A stretch of DNA of 64,000 nucleotides from Corynebacterium haematomassiliense (GCF_013978595.1 NZ_JACDTZ010000001.1:1364001-1428000); one strand, 5' to 3'; shown: positions 1 through 8,283, numbered from the stretch's first letter. Translations and numbers: made by a program. The notes: generated from the letters alone by a model not told the origin.

Positions 1-100
1 TACCTGCCGCGACGGCGGCGGCACAGCAGGATGCGAGCAGATGTCTATAATTCACCAACTCAGAGAACACCATTCTCCAAGCTGGCGCAAATCTGCGCGG

Positions 101-928
101 CTAGATCAGGCGGCGGCGGGCGAACGCGAAGAAGCCTGCGCCCAGTGCGCTTGCCAGCGCAAGCGCGAACAGCGCGCGGGCGACGGTGTTGGAACCAGTC
201 TCCGCTTCCAGGCCACGGGCGGGTGCGGCGTACGGGGATGTGATCTCGTCGTTGACGGCAGCCTCTACAGCCTCGCCTGCAGCACGCGCGGCCTCAAGCC
301 CCTGACGACCGATCTCGCCAGCGTTGGCCTGGATCATCGCCTCGGATTCCGCAGTCTCCTCCGGGGTGACGTCCGCGTTGACGCGGGTGACATCGGCGAC
401 GAAGGTGTGGCCGTCCTTGTTCAGGAAGTACGTCTTGCCGTCCAGCGTGAGCACCGGCGGGAACTTCACCAGGCCGTGGGCGACGGGGTTGTCGTCGGCG
501 GGATCCACGTCCTCGGCGCCGAGCGGCTCCTCCGGCGCGTTTTCCGGAGATGGGACGGGCGCTTCGGTGGGCGTTTCGGCGGGCGTTTCGGTGGCTTCCG
601 TAGCTTCCGGGTCGGTCGGCACCGGCTCGCCCGTCGGCTGGTCGGCGGGCTGGTCCCGAATCACACCGGAGCCGATCAAACCTGCGACCGCGGCATCCGC
701 GACCGCGACCGCGCGCTCCTGCTGGCCGCTGTCCAGCTGCGCATACGGCTGCGCCGCCTCCTGGAGCGTGCGCACGTAGTGGGAGCCCTCCTCGTTGAGG
801 AAGTACTGCTCGCCGCGTGCGTCGGCGGTCTCGGCCGGCAGATCCTGCGCGGTTGCGGCGACCGGCACAGCGAGCAGAGCTGCGGCGGCAGCAGTTGCGA
901 CAGCGGCGGCGCGGGTGGTGCGGTTCAT
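101..928 (-). CDS. Secreted surface protein with C-terminal xAxTG-type anchor (paralog 1)
   Basis: 275 aa. An N-terminal signal peptide (MNRTT then an Ala-rich stretch to about residue 28) is followed by a Pro/Glu/Thr-rich middle. A short motif TYFLNKDGHTFV then RVNADVTPEE is shared with the proteins at 1175-2047, 8351-9220 and 63526-64000. The C-terminus reads GLEAETGSNT, then a hydrophobic helix, then ARRRL. This is the layout of a sortase sorting signal, but with EAETG in place of LPxTG. It lies downstream of 1175-2047 and the sortase at 2203-2898 on the same strand, so I infer a sortase substrate displayed on the envelope. The biochemical function is unknown. The 100 bases before the stop codon hold nothing I recognise. 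Confidence 0.8.
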   Translation of the reverse strand: MNRTTRAAAVATAAAAALLAVPVAATAQDLPAETADARGEQYFLNEEGSHYVRTLQEAAQPYAQLDSGQQERAVAVADAAVAGLIGSGVIRDQPADQPTGEPVPTDPEATEATETPAETPTEAPVPSPENAPEEPLGAEDVDPADDNPVAHGLVKFPPVLTLDGKTYFLNKDGHTFVADVTRVNADVTPEETAESEAMIQANAGEIGRQGLEAARAAGEAVEAAVNDEITSPYAAPARGLEAETGSNTVARALFALALASALGAGFFAFARRRLI

Positions 929-1044
929 GACGGACTCCTAGGAAGTTCGGGGAAGCTCGAGGGGTCAAACCTCAAGCGTTGGTTGAGAGTTTACACACTT
1001 TGCCCCCATTTTTCACTCCAGTAACAGCTGTTTTCTTCCTGCTT

Positions 1045-1160
1045 GGGACTAACCAGACCTCAGCAGCAAACCAGACCTCAGCGGCGGGCGCGACCAGGGG
1101 TTTTAGATACGCAAAACGCTTGAGGTCTGGTTACGCGAAAGTAACCAGACCTCAAGCGAA
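1045..1160. repeat. Intergenic iterated-word element (AACCAGACCTCA) with 16-bp hairpin
   Basis: The word AACCAGACCTCA occurs at 1051-1062, 1069-1080 and 1143-1154, and inverted at 1121-1132. The arms at 1117-1132 and 1143-1158 form a perfect 16-bp stem with a 10-nt loop. Read on the minus strand the stem is followed by GTTTTGCG, so it can serve as the terminator of the gene ending at 1175. The extra direct copies are not needed for a terminator. Elements of the same layout but different sequence lie at 25573-25638, 37029-37153 and around both IS copies. Confidence 0.7.
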
Positions 1161-1174
1161 GAAGAGGGGGTCGC

Positions 1175-2047
1175 CTAGACCAGGAAGCGGCGGCCAGCCA
1201 CGAACGCGGCAGCGCCCAGCACGGAAGCGATCACCAGCGCGAACAGGGTGCGCACGAGCGTGTTGGAGCCGGTCTCAGCCTCGACGCCACGGTTAGCGGC
1301 GGCAGCGACCTGCTGCGCTGCGATCTCGTCGGCGTGCTCAGCGCGGAGCTGGTCGGACTTCTCCTTCTCCTCCGGGGTCGGCTGCTGGTTCACGCGCTCG
1401 GAGGAGCCGACCAGGGTCTCGCCGTCCTGGTTGAGGAAGTAGGTCACGCCAGCGATGACGACCGGGATGCCGATCGCAGCGGCTGCGATGCCCGCGATCG
1501 CGCCCGGGGACAGCTCGGCGTTGGCCTCGCCAGCTGCACCGTTGGAGCTGCCCGCGCCAGCGCCGGCGCCGCCCAGGTTTGCATCCACAGTTGCGGAGAC
1601 GGTGGTGTCCGTACCCGCCGGCACCGTAAGCGTGGTCGCGGTGGAAGTGGAGGTTGCAGTAGCGGCAGCCTCGCCGGTCGCCTTCGGCGCCGGGGCCTGG
1701 GGAGTGGTGGTGGTGGACTCAGCGGCCGGCTCGGCCTTCCCCAGCACGATCGTCTCACCGGAGCCGTCCGCAAGGGTGGCGACAATGTCACCGTTGTCTG
1801 CCAGGGAAACCTCCGCGGCGTTCTCTGCGCCGGCCGGGGTGGTTGCGGCCTCCTTGTATTCGCCGTTGACCAGCTCGTAGTACGTGCCGTTCGGGGCAAC
1901 GATGACGGCCGGGAAACGAGCCTCGATAGCCTTCGTGGCGATCTCGGTCGGGTCGATGGTGGTCTGGGCGTCGGCGGCGGGGGTCACGGAAATTGCGATC
2001 GCGCCGGCCATTGCGGCTGCGGCGAGCGTGCGGACGGTGCGCTTCAT
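1175..2047 (-). CDS. Secreted surface protein with C-terminal xAxTG-type anchor (paralog 2)
   Basis: 290 aa. It has a clear signal peptide ending near residue 27 (SVTPAADAQ), a Ser/Thr/Ala-rich central part and an internal hydrophobic stretch (GAIAGIAAAAIGIPVVIAG). The shared motif YFLNQDGETLV then RVNQQPTPEEKEKSDQL follows. The tail is GVEAETGSNTLVRTLFAL, more hydrophobic residues, and GRRFLV. The tail is almost the same as that of 101-928, while the middle parts differ. It sits just downstream of the sortase at 2203-2898 on the same strand, which suggests that enzyme anchors it. No catalytic domain was recognised. The internal hydrophobic stretch before the NxDG motif also occurs in the 8351-9220 paralog. 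Confidence 0.82.
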   Translation of the reverse strand: MKRTVRTLAAAAMAGAIAISVTPAADAQTTIDPTEIATKAIEARFPAVIVAPNGTYYELVNGEYKEAATTPAGAENAAEVSLADNGDIVATLADGSGETIVLGKAEPAAESTTTTPQAPAPKATGEAAATATSTSTATTLTVPAGTDTTVSATVDANLGGAGAGAGSSNGAAGEANAELSPGAIAGIAAAAIGIPVVIAGVTYFLNQDGETLVGSSERVNQQPTPEEKEKSDQLRAEHADEIAAQQVAAAANRGVEAETGSNTLVRTLFALVIASVLGAAAFVAGRRFLV

Positions 2048-2202
2048 TGGGGCTCCTATCGGGAAAGTCTAAACCTCAGGTCGAAGGTTACGCCACAACA
2101 GTAAACACGTTTCACACAAGTCTCAACTAAAACTTCAGACTTTTTGGACAACACCTGTAAAGCCGCAGGTCAAACCCCGCAAAAGAGACGCAAAAATCTT
2201 GA

Positions 2203-2898
2203 CTACCGCGGCTCGAAGGCCGTCTCAACCTCGTCATCGGTCGCCGTTCCGGCCAGCTGCCACCCCACCACGGCGTTGCGCACGCTGTCCGCCAGCAGGT
2301 TCGCCGGCTGGATGCAGGAAATGGTCAGCAGCCGCCCCGGCATCGGCCCCGTCCCCCAGATCTCCGCGTTGCCCGCCAGCGCGCCCTTGTCCGGATCGTG
2401 CAGGTCGGTCGCGGTGTACTTCAGCCAGTCGTCGCCCGAGGTTTCCGTGCGCAGGAACAGCGTGTCGCCTTTGGCTACGGTGTGGCGTTCGGCTTTGCCG
2501 TCGTAAAGCTTGTTAAACACCGCATCCACGCCCGCGCCGGTATGCCCCGCCACGACCACGATGTCGCCGGCGTCCGTGCCCGGCAGCTCGTACGGGTAGC
2601 CCTCCCCCGTCAGCGCGCACGCCTTATCCATGCTTTTCGGGTCGATCTTGCCGTCCACCACGCGGCAATCCGCCTGCTCGAACCCGGCGCGCAGCCCCAG
2701 CACCGGCACCACCATCTCCACCGGCCGCCCCTGCGCGATCGAGGCAGCAGCTTGCCGACGGGGCTCCGCCGACACCGACGTCTCTGGTGCTGCCGCTGGG
2801 GGGTCCGAAGGTTCGTCGTGAAGCAGTGCCTTGAAACCTGCGCGCACCAGAAGGAACAGAATCAGCAGTGCGACGATGCGGCGGACGTGGTACTTCAC
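2203..2898 (-). CDS. Single-pass class F/E-type sortase
   Basis: 231 aa from the GTG at 2898. Membrane-anchored cysteine transpeptidase: one N-terminal membrane segment (VALLILFLLVRAGF), a short linker, then a sortase fold with the catalytic triad visible as His in VVAGHTGAG, Cys in LLTISCIQP and Arg in DSVRNAVVGW. There is no C-terminal membrane helix and no lid, unlike the pilus sortases at 18418-19326 and 23272-24132. The closest relative in the window is 9356-10087. I chose GTG because TATGAT (2906-2911) lies 7 nt before it, the leaderless pattern seen repeatedly here. ATG at 2910 or 2919 is possible but has no ribosome site. The two downstream genes encode its probable substrates. The exact class (F versus E) cannot be fixed by eye. 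Confidence 0.85.
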   Translation of the reverse strand: MKYHVRRIVALLILFLLVRAGFKALLHDEPSDPPAAAPETSVSAEPRRQAAASIAQGRPVEMVVPVLGLRAGFEQADCRVVDGKIDPKSMDKACALTGEGYPYELPGTDAGDIVVVAGHTGAGVDAVFNKLYDGKAERHTVAKGDTLFLRTETSGDDWLKYTATDLHDPDKGALAGNAEIWGTGPMPGRLLTISCIQPANLLADSVRNAVVGWQLAGTATDDEVETAFEPR

Positions 2899-2903
2899 GG
2901 CAG

Positions 2904-2919
2904 TTATCATACGAGCCAT
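2904..2919. promoter_or_regulatory. Overlapping divergent leaderless promoters (sortase / rhodanese)
   Basis: TATCAT at 2905-2910 on the plus strand lies 7 nt before the ATG at 2918. TATGAT on the minus strand (2911-2906) lies 7 nt before the GTG at 2898. The two -10 hexamers share five base pairs, so only one polymerase could melt this site at a time. Inferred from spacing alone. Confidence 0.5.
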
Positions 2920-3214
2920 GAAGGAAGTTTCCGTAGATAAAGTCCCCGCAGGCGCGCAGCTTATCGACGTCCGCGAGCCCGACGAGTACGCCGCCGTCCG
3001 CGCCGAGGGCGCCGTGAACATCCCACTGTCCGAGTTCGTCGCACGCACCGACGAGATCGACCCGGAGCGCGACATTTACCTGATCTGCAAGTCCGGCGGC
3101 CGCAGCGCGCAAGCCGGCGAATACCTGGAGCAGGCCCGCGGCTGGGACAACGTCATCAACGTCGCCGGCGGCACCACTGCCTGGGTGGAGCAGGGCCTGC
3201 CACACCAAAATTAG
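2918..3214 (+). CDS. Rhodanese-like sulfurtransferase domain protein
   Basis: 98 aa, a stand-alone cytoplasmic rhodanese domain. It has the entry motif LIDVREPDEY at residues 15-24 and the active-site loop CKSGGRS with Cys57 as the sulfur carrier. Length is normal for single-domain members such as GlpE/PspE types. The start at 2918 is used because TATCAT precedes it by 7 nt; the longer frame from 2831 runs back into the divergent sortase gene. The physiological sulfur donor and acceptor cannot be read from the sequence. The MarR regulator follows 55 bp downstream, behind its own palindromic operator. Confidence 0.85.
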   Translation: MKEVSVDKVPAGAQLIDVREPDEYAAVRAEGAVNIPLSEFVARTDEIDPERDIYLICKSGGRSAQAGEYLEQARGWDNVINVAGGTTAWVEQGLPHQN

Positions 3215-3220
3215 GCAGTC

Positions 3221-3262
3221 TTAGGCGTTCCCAATTGTTGGGCGCCTAAACATAGTTATGAT
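3221..3262 (+). promoter_or_regulatory. Palindromic operator and promoter of the MarR gene
   Basis: An inverted repeat spans 3221-3249: TTAGGCG and CCCAA on the left, TTGGG and CGCCTAA on the right, centred on ATTG. A -35-like TTGTTG (3235-3240) lies inside it, and a -10 TATGAT (3257-3262) follows after 16 bp. A dimeric MarR protein bound here would block RNA polymerase, so autorepression is likely. It could also end rhodanese transcription, but no T-run follows. Confidence 0.6.
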
Positions 3263-3269
3263 GAAGGCC

Positions 3270-3707
3270 ATGCCCACGCTCCCCGAACTGCCGTCCACAC
3301 TGGCCAAGTCCCCCCACTTCCAGGTTGAACGCGTGCGCAGGCACACCAAAGACGAGGTCGAGCGCACCCTGGCCAAGCACGACTCCACCATGCGCGAGTA
3401 CTGGATCCTCACGTGCGTGGACGGGGAGCCGATGAGTCAGCGCCAGCTGTCGGAGCTGCTCACCATCGACGCGTCCGACATGGTCCGCCTCATCGACAAC
3501 CTGGAGAACAACAACTGGGTCACCCGCGAGCGCGACCCGAAGGACCGACGCCGCCAGATCGTCGCCGCCACCAAGAAAGGCACCAAGGTGCTGGCGAAAC
3601 TTGCCGCGGACGTGGCTGAGGCGGAGGACCGCGCGCTGGAGGCGTCTTCCAACAAGCAGCTGAAGAGCCTGCGCAAGCTCTCCCAGGCGCTGGACGGCGA
3701 CGACTAG
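3270..3707 (+). CDS. MarR-family winged-helix regulator
   Basis: 145 aa from the ATG at 3270. The winged-helix core reads MSQRQLSELLTIDASDMVRL, then the wing NNWVTRERDPKDRRRQIVA, typical of the MarR family. A helical C-terminal dimerisation part ends in LRKLSQALDGDD. I preferred 3270 over ATG at 3258 or 3261 because those lie on the -10 hexamer TATGAT (3257-3262), which is 7 nt upstream of 3270. It has its own palindromic operator. The large NRPS-like gene begins 73 bp downstream behind a possible terminator and may be part of its regulon. No ligand-sensing cysteine stands out. Confidence 0.85.
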   Translation: MPTLPELPSTLAKSPHFQVERVRRHTKDEVERTLAKHDSTMREYWILTCVDGEPMSQRQLSELLTIDASDMVRLIDNLENNNWVTRERDPKDRRRQIVAATKKGTKVLAKLAADVAEAEDRALEASSNKQLKSLRKLSQALDGDD

Positions 3708-3719
3708 AACGTGGGCGGG

Positions 3720-3757
3720 CGCAAATAGTTGGCGTTTCCCATAATTTGCGGTTTTTC
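3720..3757 (+). terminator. Probable terminator after the MarR gene
   Basis: CGCAAAT (3720-3726) and ATTTGCG (3744-3750) form a 7-bp stem with a 17-nt loop, followed by GTTTTTC. The short stem makes this moderate evidence. The next gene starts at 3781. Confidence 0.45.
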
Positions 3758-3780
3758 GTTGCGCTATTAGCCTTATCCGC

Positions 3781-6700
3781 ATGTCTCAGCCCGACAACCC
3801 CCTCCTTCGCAGCCACCTGGCCCCGCCGGCGCGGACGCTCATCGACGTCCTCACGGCCACCGCCGCCGAGCACCCCGATGCCGCCGCCATCGACGACGGC
3901 GGCGCGAACTCCGCCGACGACGGCGTGCTCACCTACGCCGAACTGGTGGAGGAAATCGAGCGCCGCGCCGCCGACATGCGCAAGATGGGCGTGCGTGATG
4001 GGGGCCGCGTGGGGATCCGGATGACGTCGGGAAGCAGGGAGCTCTACCTTGCGATCCTGTCCACCATGCGCGCGGGCTGCGCGTACGTGCCGGTGGACGC
4101 GGACGACCCGGACGAGCGCGCGGAGACCGTGTTCGGAGAGGCGGACGTGGACGCGATCTGGACCGACGACGGCCTGCGGGTGCTCAAGCCTGCGCAGCCG
4201 ACCCCGCTCGGCGAGGTCACCCCGGACCACGACTGCTGGATCATCTTCACCTCCGGCTCCACAGGAAAACCGAAAGGTGTGGCGGTGACGCACCGTTCGG
4301 CGGCCGCGTTCGTGGACGCGGAGGCGCGCCTGTTCTGCCAGGACAACCCGCTCGGCCCGGACGACCGCGTGCTGGCCGGGCTGTCCGTGGCCTTCGACGC
4401 GTCCTGCGAGGAGATGTGGCTGGCCTGGGGCCACGGCGCATGTCTGGTGCCGGCCCCGCGCGCGCTGGTGCGCTCCGGCCAGGACTTGGGCCCGTGGCTG
4501 ATCCGCCGCGACATCACGGTCGTGTCCACGGTGCCGACGCTGGCCGGCCTGTGGCCGAAGGAGGCGCTGGACAACATCCGCCTGCTCATCGTGGGCGGCG
4601 AGGCCTGCTCGCAGGAACTGACCGACCGCCTGGCGGACGGCCGCGAGATGTGGAACACCTACGGCCCCACCGAGGCGACCGTGGTGGCCAGCGCGAAGCA
4701 ACTGTTCCCGGGCGAGGCCGTGACCATCGGCTGGCCGCTCGACGGCTGGGATTTGGCAGTAGCCGACGACGGAGAACTCATCATCGGCGGCGTGGGCCTA
4801 GCCCGCTACCTGGACCCGGAAAAGGACGCGGAGAAGTACGCGCCGATGGGCGACTGGGAGCGCGCGTACCGCACCGGCGACCACGTCAAACTCACGGACA
4901 ACGGCCTTGCCTTTATCGGCCGCGCGGACGACCAGGTGAAGATCGGCGGGCGCCGCATCGAGCTGGGCGAGGTGGAGGCCAACGTCGCGGCGCTCGAGGG
5001 CGTGTACAACTCGGCCGTCGCGGTGCAGGAGTTGCCGTCGGGCGACAAGGTGCTGGTGGGCTACGTCTCCCCCAACGACGGCACCGAGCTGGACGTGCAG
5101 CAGATGCGCGAGCGCCTCGCAGACACCATGCCCGCGGCGCTGGTGCCGCGCCTGCACGTGATGGACGAGCTGCCGATCCGCACCTCTGGCAAGGTGGACA
5201 AGAAGGCCCTGCCGTGGCCGCTGCCCGCCAGCGTCGACGCGGTTGGGCTGACCGAAACCGAAACGTGGGTGGCCGAGCAGTGGGTCGAGGTCCTCGGCCT
5301 GGACGTGCCGGGACGCGACGCGGACTTCTTCGAGCTCGGCGGCTCGTCGCTCGCGGCCGCCGCGCTGATCACCCGCCTGCGCGAGCGCGTGCCCACCATC
5401 GCGGTGCGCGACCTCTACGACCACCCCAGGCTAGAAACGCTTGCCTCGCTTATCGACGAGCTCACGCTTGCCAACCGCACCGCCAAACGCGAACGCGAGG
5501 TAGCGCCCGTCGGCGCCGGCACCCGCGTGGCGCAGACAGCGTTGATGGTGCCGGTGATGACGTTGAAGGCAGCCACGGCGGTGACCTGGGTGGCCATCGC
5601 GGCGAACCTGCTGGGCCTGACCGAGCTGAGCTGGCCCTGGCTCGCCGCCGCGTTCGTGGTGCTGTGCACCCCGTTCGGGCGCATCCCGATCGGCGCGCTG
5701 GGCGCCCGACTGATCCGCGGGCGGGTGAAGCCCGGCGTGTACACACGCGGCGGCGCGCAGCACGTGCGCCTGTGGGCGGCGGAGCGGTGGCTTGCGGCCT
5801 CCGGCGCGCTGAACATCTCCAGCGCCAACGCCGCGAAAATCACCGCCCGCATGTTGGGTGCCAAGATCGGCAAGGGCGTGGACATGCACGCCTTCGCACC
5901 GGTGACGGGCCTGCTCACCATTGGTGAAGGCTCCGCCATCGAGCCGGAAGTGGACCTGTCGGGTGTGTGGCTCGACGGCGACGAATTCCACGTCGGCGAG
6001 GTGTCCATCGGCGCGGAGGCGCGCGTCGGCGCGCGCTCCACGCTCATGCCCGGCACCGAGATTCGCAACGGCGCGCACGTGGAGCCGGGCTCCACCGTCA
6101 CCGGCCGCAAGCCCGTGAAGAAGCGCTCGCGCTGGGCGGGCTCGCCCGCGCGCAAGGTGGGCCGCTCCAAGCACCGCTTCCCCGACGAGCGCCCGCCGCG
6201 CCGACCACTGTGGGCGCTGGGATACGGCCTGACGTCGCTGTTCCTCGCGCTGCTGCCGGCTACTGCCGGTGTCGCCGGCGCCGCCGCGACGGTGGGGCTT
6301 GCTCACATTGCGCATACCTCGTCGGTGTGGGGCCTGCTCGTGTTCGCCCCGGTCGGCGGCCTGGTCTACATCGGGGCTGGTTTGCTGTTGACGTGGCTGG
6401 CCGTGAGGGTGGCGTCGATAGGCGTGAAGCCCGGCGTCTTCCCTGTGCGCAGCGTGCATGGCTGGGCGCTGTGGACTGTGACCAGGCTTATGGACGACGC
6501 CCGCACCCGCTACTTCCCCATCTACGCAGGCCTCGCCACCCCGGTGTGGCTGCGGTCGCTGGGCGCGCAGATCGGCGAGCGCGCCGAGGTGTCCACCGCC
6601 GTGATGGTGCCGAAGCTGACCGAGGTGCGCGACGGGGCATTCCTTGCCGACGACACGATGGTCGGCACCTACGAACTCGGCGACGGCTGGATCCGCACCG

Positions 6701-7575
6701 ACCACACCGTGGTGGGCAAGCGCTCCTTCGTGGGCAACTCCGGCATGGTCGCGCCCGGCCGCAAGCTGGCGAAACAGTCGCTGGTGGCGGTGCTGTCAGC
6801 GTCGCCGAAGAAGTCCAAGGCGGGCTCGAACTGGTGGGGCTCGCCGCCGGAGCGCATGCGCCGCGTCGAGGTGGAGGCCGCCGGCGAGGCGACCTACAAG
6901 CCGTCCGCGTCGCTGATGCGCAAGCGCGGGTTTGTGGAGACGCTGCGCCTGCTCGCGCCCATGACGCAAGCCGTGCTGGCGGCGGTGTTCGCCGCTGTTG
7001 TGGTGACGCTTCTGGAGCGCTTCGGCTTCTGGACGTACCTCCTCGGCGGCCTGGTGTGGATGGCCGTGGGCGTGCTGGCCGTGCTCACCGCCGTGGTGGC
7101 GAAGTGGGTGTTGGTCGGGCGGCACCGCGCGGGTGAGCACCCGCTGTACTCCTGGTTCGTGTGGCTCAACGAGCTGCAGGACCAGTTCGTCGAGGTCGTC
7201 GCCGCGCCGTGGTTCTTCAACTGGGCCTCCGGCGCCGGCGAGATGAACCTGGCGCTACGCGCCCTGGGTGTGCGCGTCGGCCGCGGCGCGTGGATCGAGT
7301 CCTACTGGTTCCCGGAGACGGACCTGTGCGTGGTGGGCCGCGGGGCGTCGGTCGGCCCGGGCACGGTGGTGCAGACGCACCTATTCCAGGACCGCGTGAT
7401 GTCGCTGGACACAGTGTCGATCCTGGACTCCGCGACGCTGGCAGCGCATTCGGTGTCTCTGCCGGGGTCCGCGATCGGCGCCGGCGCGACGGTGGGCCCG
7501 GGCTCGCTGGTCATGCGTGGCGACGAGGTGCCGGCCATGACCGTGTGGCAGGGCAATCCCGTGGAGCCACAGTAG
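3781..7575 (+). CDS. Pls/PosA-type membrane-bound nonribosomal peptide synthetase
   Basis: 1264 aa. An adenylation domain (about 20-480) has FTSGSTGKPKGVAVTH near 155, NTYGPTEATVV near 291, YRTGDHVK near 362, GRADDQVKIGGRRIELGE near 382 and RTSGKVDKKALPW near 470. A carrier domain follows with DFFELGGSSLAAA; the second Ser of GGSS near 520 should carry phosphopantetheine. There is no condensation or thioesterase domain. The last 700 residues hold three blocks of paired membrane helices alternating with left-handed beta-helix hexapeptide segments. This is the layout of epsilon-poly-lysine synthetase (Pls) and PosA-like enzymes, which make short homo-oligomers of a basic amino acid. The substrate cannot be predicted by eye. 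It stands alone behind the MarR gene. Confidence 0.85.
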   Translation: MSQPDNPLLRSHLAPPARTLIDVLTATAAEHPDAAAIDDGGANSADDGVLTYAELVEEIERRAADMRKMGVRDGGRVGIRMTSGSRELYLAILSTMRAGCAYVPVDADDPDERAETVFGEADVDAIWTDDGLRVLKPAQPTPLGEVTPDHDCWIIFTSGSTGKPKGVAVTHRSAAAFVDAEARLFCQDNPLGPDDRVLAGLSVAFDASCEEMWLAWGHGACLVPAPRALVRSGQDLGPWLIRRDITVVSTVPTLAGLWPKEALDNIRLLIVGGEACSQELTDRLADGREMWNTYGPTEATVVASAKQLFPGEAVTIGWPLDGWDLAVADDGELIIGGVGLARYLDPEKDAEKYAPMGDWERAYRTGDHVKLTDNGLAFIGRADDQVKIGGRRIELGEVEANVAALEGVYNSAVAVQELPSGDKVLVGYVSPNDGTELDVQQMRERLADTMPAALVPRLHVMDELPIRTSGKVDKKALPWPLPASVDAVGLTETETWVAEQWVEVLGLDVPGRDADFFELGGSSLAAAALITRLRERVPTIAVRDLYDHPRLETLASLIDELTLANRTAKREREVAPVGAGTRVAQTALMVPVMTLKAATAVTWVAIAANLLGLTELSWPWLAAAFVVLCTPFGRIPIGALGARLIRGRVKPGVYTRGGAQHVRLWAAERWLAASGALNISSANAAKITARMLGAKIGKGVDMHAFAPVTGLLTIGEGSAIEPEVDLSGVWLDGDEFHVGEVSIGAEARVGARSTLMPGTEIRNGAHVEPGSTVTGRKPVKKRSRWAGSPARKVGRSKHRFPDERPPRRPLWALGYGLTSLFLALLPATAGVAGAAATVGLAHIAHTSSVWGLLVFAPVGGLVYIGAGLLLTWLAVRVASIGVKPGVFPVRSVHGWALWTVTRLMDDARTRYFPIYAGLATPVWLRSLGAQIGERAEVSTAVMVPKLTEVRDGAFLADDTMVGTYELGDGWIRTDHTVVGKRSFVGNSGMVAPGRKLAKQSLVAVLSASPKKSKAGSNWWGSPPERMRRVEVEAAGEATYKPSASLMRKRGFVETLRLLAPMTQAVLAAVFAAVVVTLLERFGFWTYLLGGLVWMAVGVLAVLTAVVAKWVLVGRHRAGEHPLYSWFVWLNELQDQFVEVVAAPWFFNWASGAGEMNLALRALGVRVGRGAWIESYWFPETDLCVVGRGASVGPGTVVQTHLFQDRVMSLDTVSILDSATLAAHSVSLPGSAIGAGATVGPGSLVMRGDEVPAMTVWQGNPVEPQ

Positions 7576-7618
7576 GGGTTTACGGCGCGGTTTCGTCCGC
7601 GGTCACCGCTCCCGGGAT

Positions 7619-7762
7619 TCAGCTCGCGAAACTGAACGGTTTGCCGAACGGACTTTCTCCATCGAACAACTTCTGAAGTTTCGTCGTCGTAGCTGGCTCG
7701 TCCAGAATCTGCTGCACTTGGCGAAAGTCCTCTTCGGAGAGGAAAATCTGTTTCTCTTCCAT
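7619..7762 (-). CDS. 47-aa remnant of a DUF1778 (TacA-like) antitoxin
   Basis: The protein starts MEEKQIFLSEEDF and ends LFDGESPFGKPFSFAS. It resembles only the C-terminal half of DUF1778 antitoxins, where an LSEE-x-F segment is followed by a toxin-binding tail. The N-terminal ribbon-helix-helix DNA-binding part is missing. A strong ribosome site, AGGAGG, lies 6 nt before the ATG, so it may be expressed. No GNAT toxin follows; the next thing downstream is the end of the NRPS gene at 7575. I read it as the residue of a decayed TacAT module. Confidence 0.5.
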   Translation of the reverse strand: MEEKQIFLSEEDFRQVQQILDEPATTTKLQKLFDGESPFGKPFSFAS

Positions 7763-7792
7763 CGTTGCCTCCTGTGTATGGCTGTTTCTTCG

Positions 7793-8215
7793 TCAGTTCC
7801 ATGGCCGGTCATGGTCCTTGGCTGTACGGAGGTTGCCTTCCCCCAGACATACTTTCCTATCCCGGAACGGCGCAGGCGTCCTTTCAAGGTTAAAAGCAAA
7901 CCTCGAACGCCTGCTTGTTGGGTAAAACCACTGCAGCGGAGGTTCCTCCTGCTCCTCAAACCATTCCAGTTTCGATCCCGCGAATCGGTCGGAGTACGTC
8001 ATCTCAGCTGCAGCTCTAATTAATCGATCCCAATCGGTGTCTCCAGTCGATTGTGGAGCAGAGTGCGCGAGCAAAAACTCTTCGTCTTCAGGTATATCTC
8101 GGATGTCAGAGACCACCCGTTTGAGCACACGAACCGCGAAAGACGGGTCGTTCTCGGTCTGAATTTCGTTGCGCAACCAGTCCGCGAATTTGGGATACGA
8201 ATAGTGCCGTTCCAC
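7793..8215 (-). CDS. Hypothetical protein in toxin-antitoxin neighbourhood
   Basis: 140 aa from the GTG at 8215. That start is supported by AAGGAGG 7 nt upstream; the ATG at 8242 would place the site inside the gene. The C-terminal part reads RTPAPFRDRKVCLGEGNL. This resembles the ends of small actinobacterial proteins encoded beside nucleotidyltransferase-type toxins, which I recall but cannot name. The final residues after GEGNL look like read-through past a lost stop. It is 30 nt upstream of the DUF1778 remnant on the same strand. Function unknown. Confidence 0.55.
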   Translation of the reverse strand: MERHYSYPKFADWLRNEIQTENDPSFAVRVLKRVVSDIRDIPEDEEFLLAHSAPQSTGDTDWDRLIRAAAEMTYSDRFAGSKLEWFEEQEEPPLQWFYPTSRRSRFAFNLERTPAPFRDRKVCLGEGNLRTAKDHDRPWN

Positions 8216-8283
8216 AACCACACCTCCTTCCACCGAGGTCAATCAACCTAATGAGCAACAGATTACTTGGTTGGGCAAGCGAA

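Noticed and set aside
31..243. Short ORFs at the left edge (31-243 and 41-1024 plus)
   Set aside because: They are antisense to the surface-protein gene 101-928 and show no recognisable sequence or start signal.
3258..3269. Earlier starts of the MarR gene
   Set aside because: Those codons overlap the -10 hexamer TATGAT. The ATG at 3270 fits the leaderless spacing.
3520..4701. Long antisense open frames, also 42189-43889 minus, 12796-13851 plus, 27744-30161 plus and 30870-31814 plus
   Set aside because: They lie opposite strong genes with recognised domains, have Arg/His/Gly-rich composition typical of GC-driven shadow frames, and lack ribosome sites and recognisable motifs.
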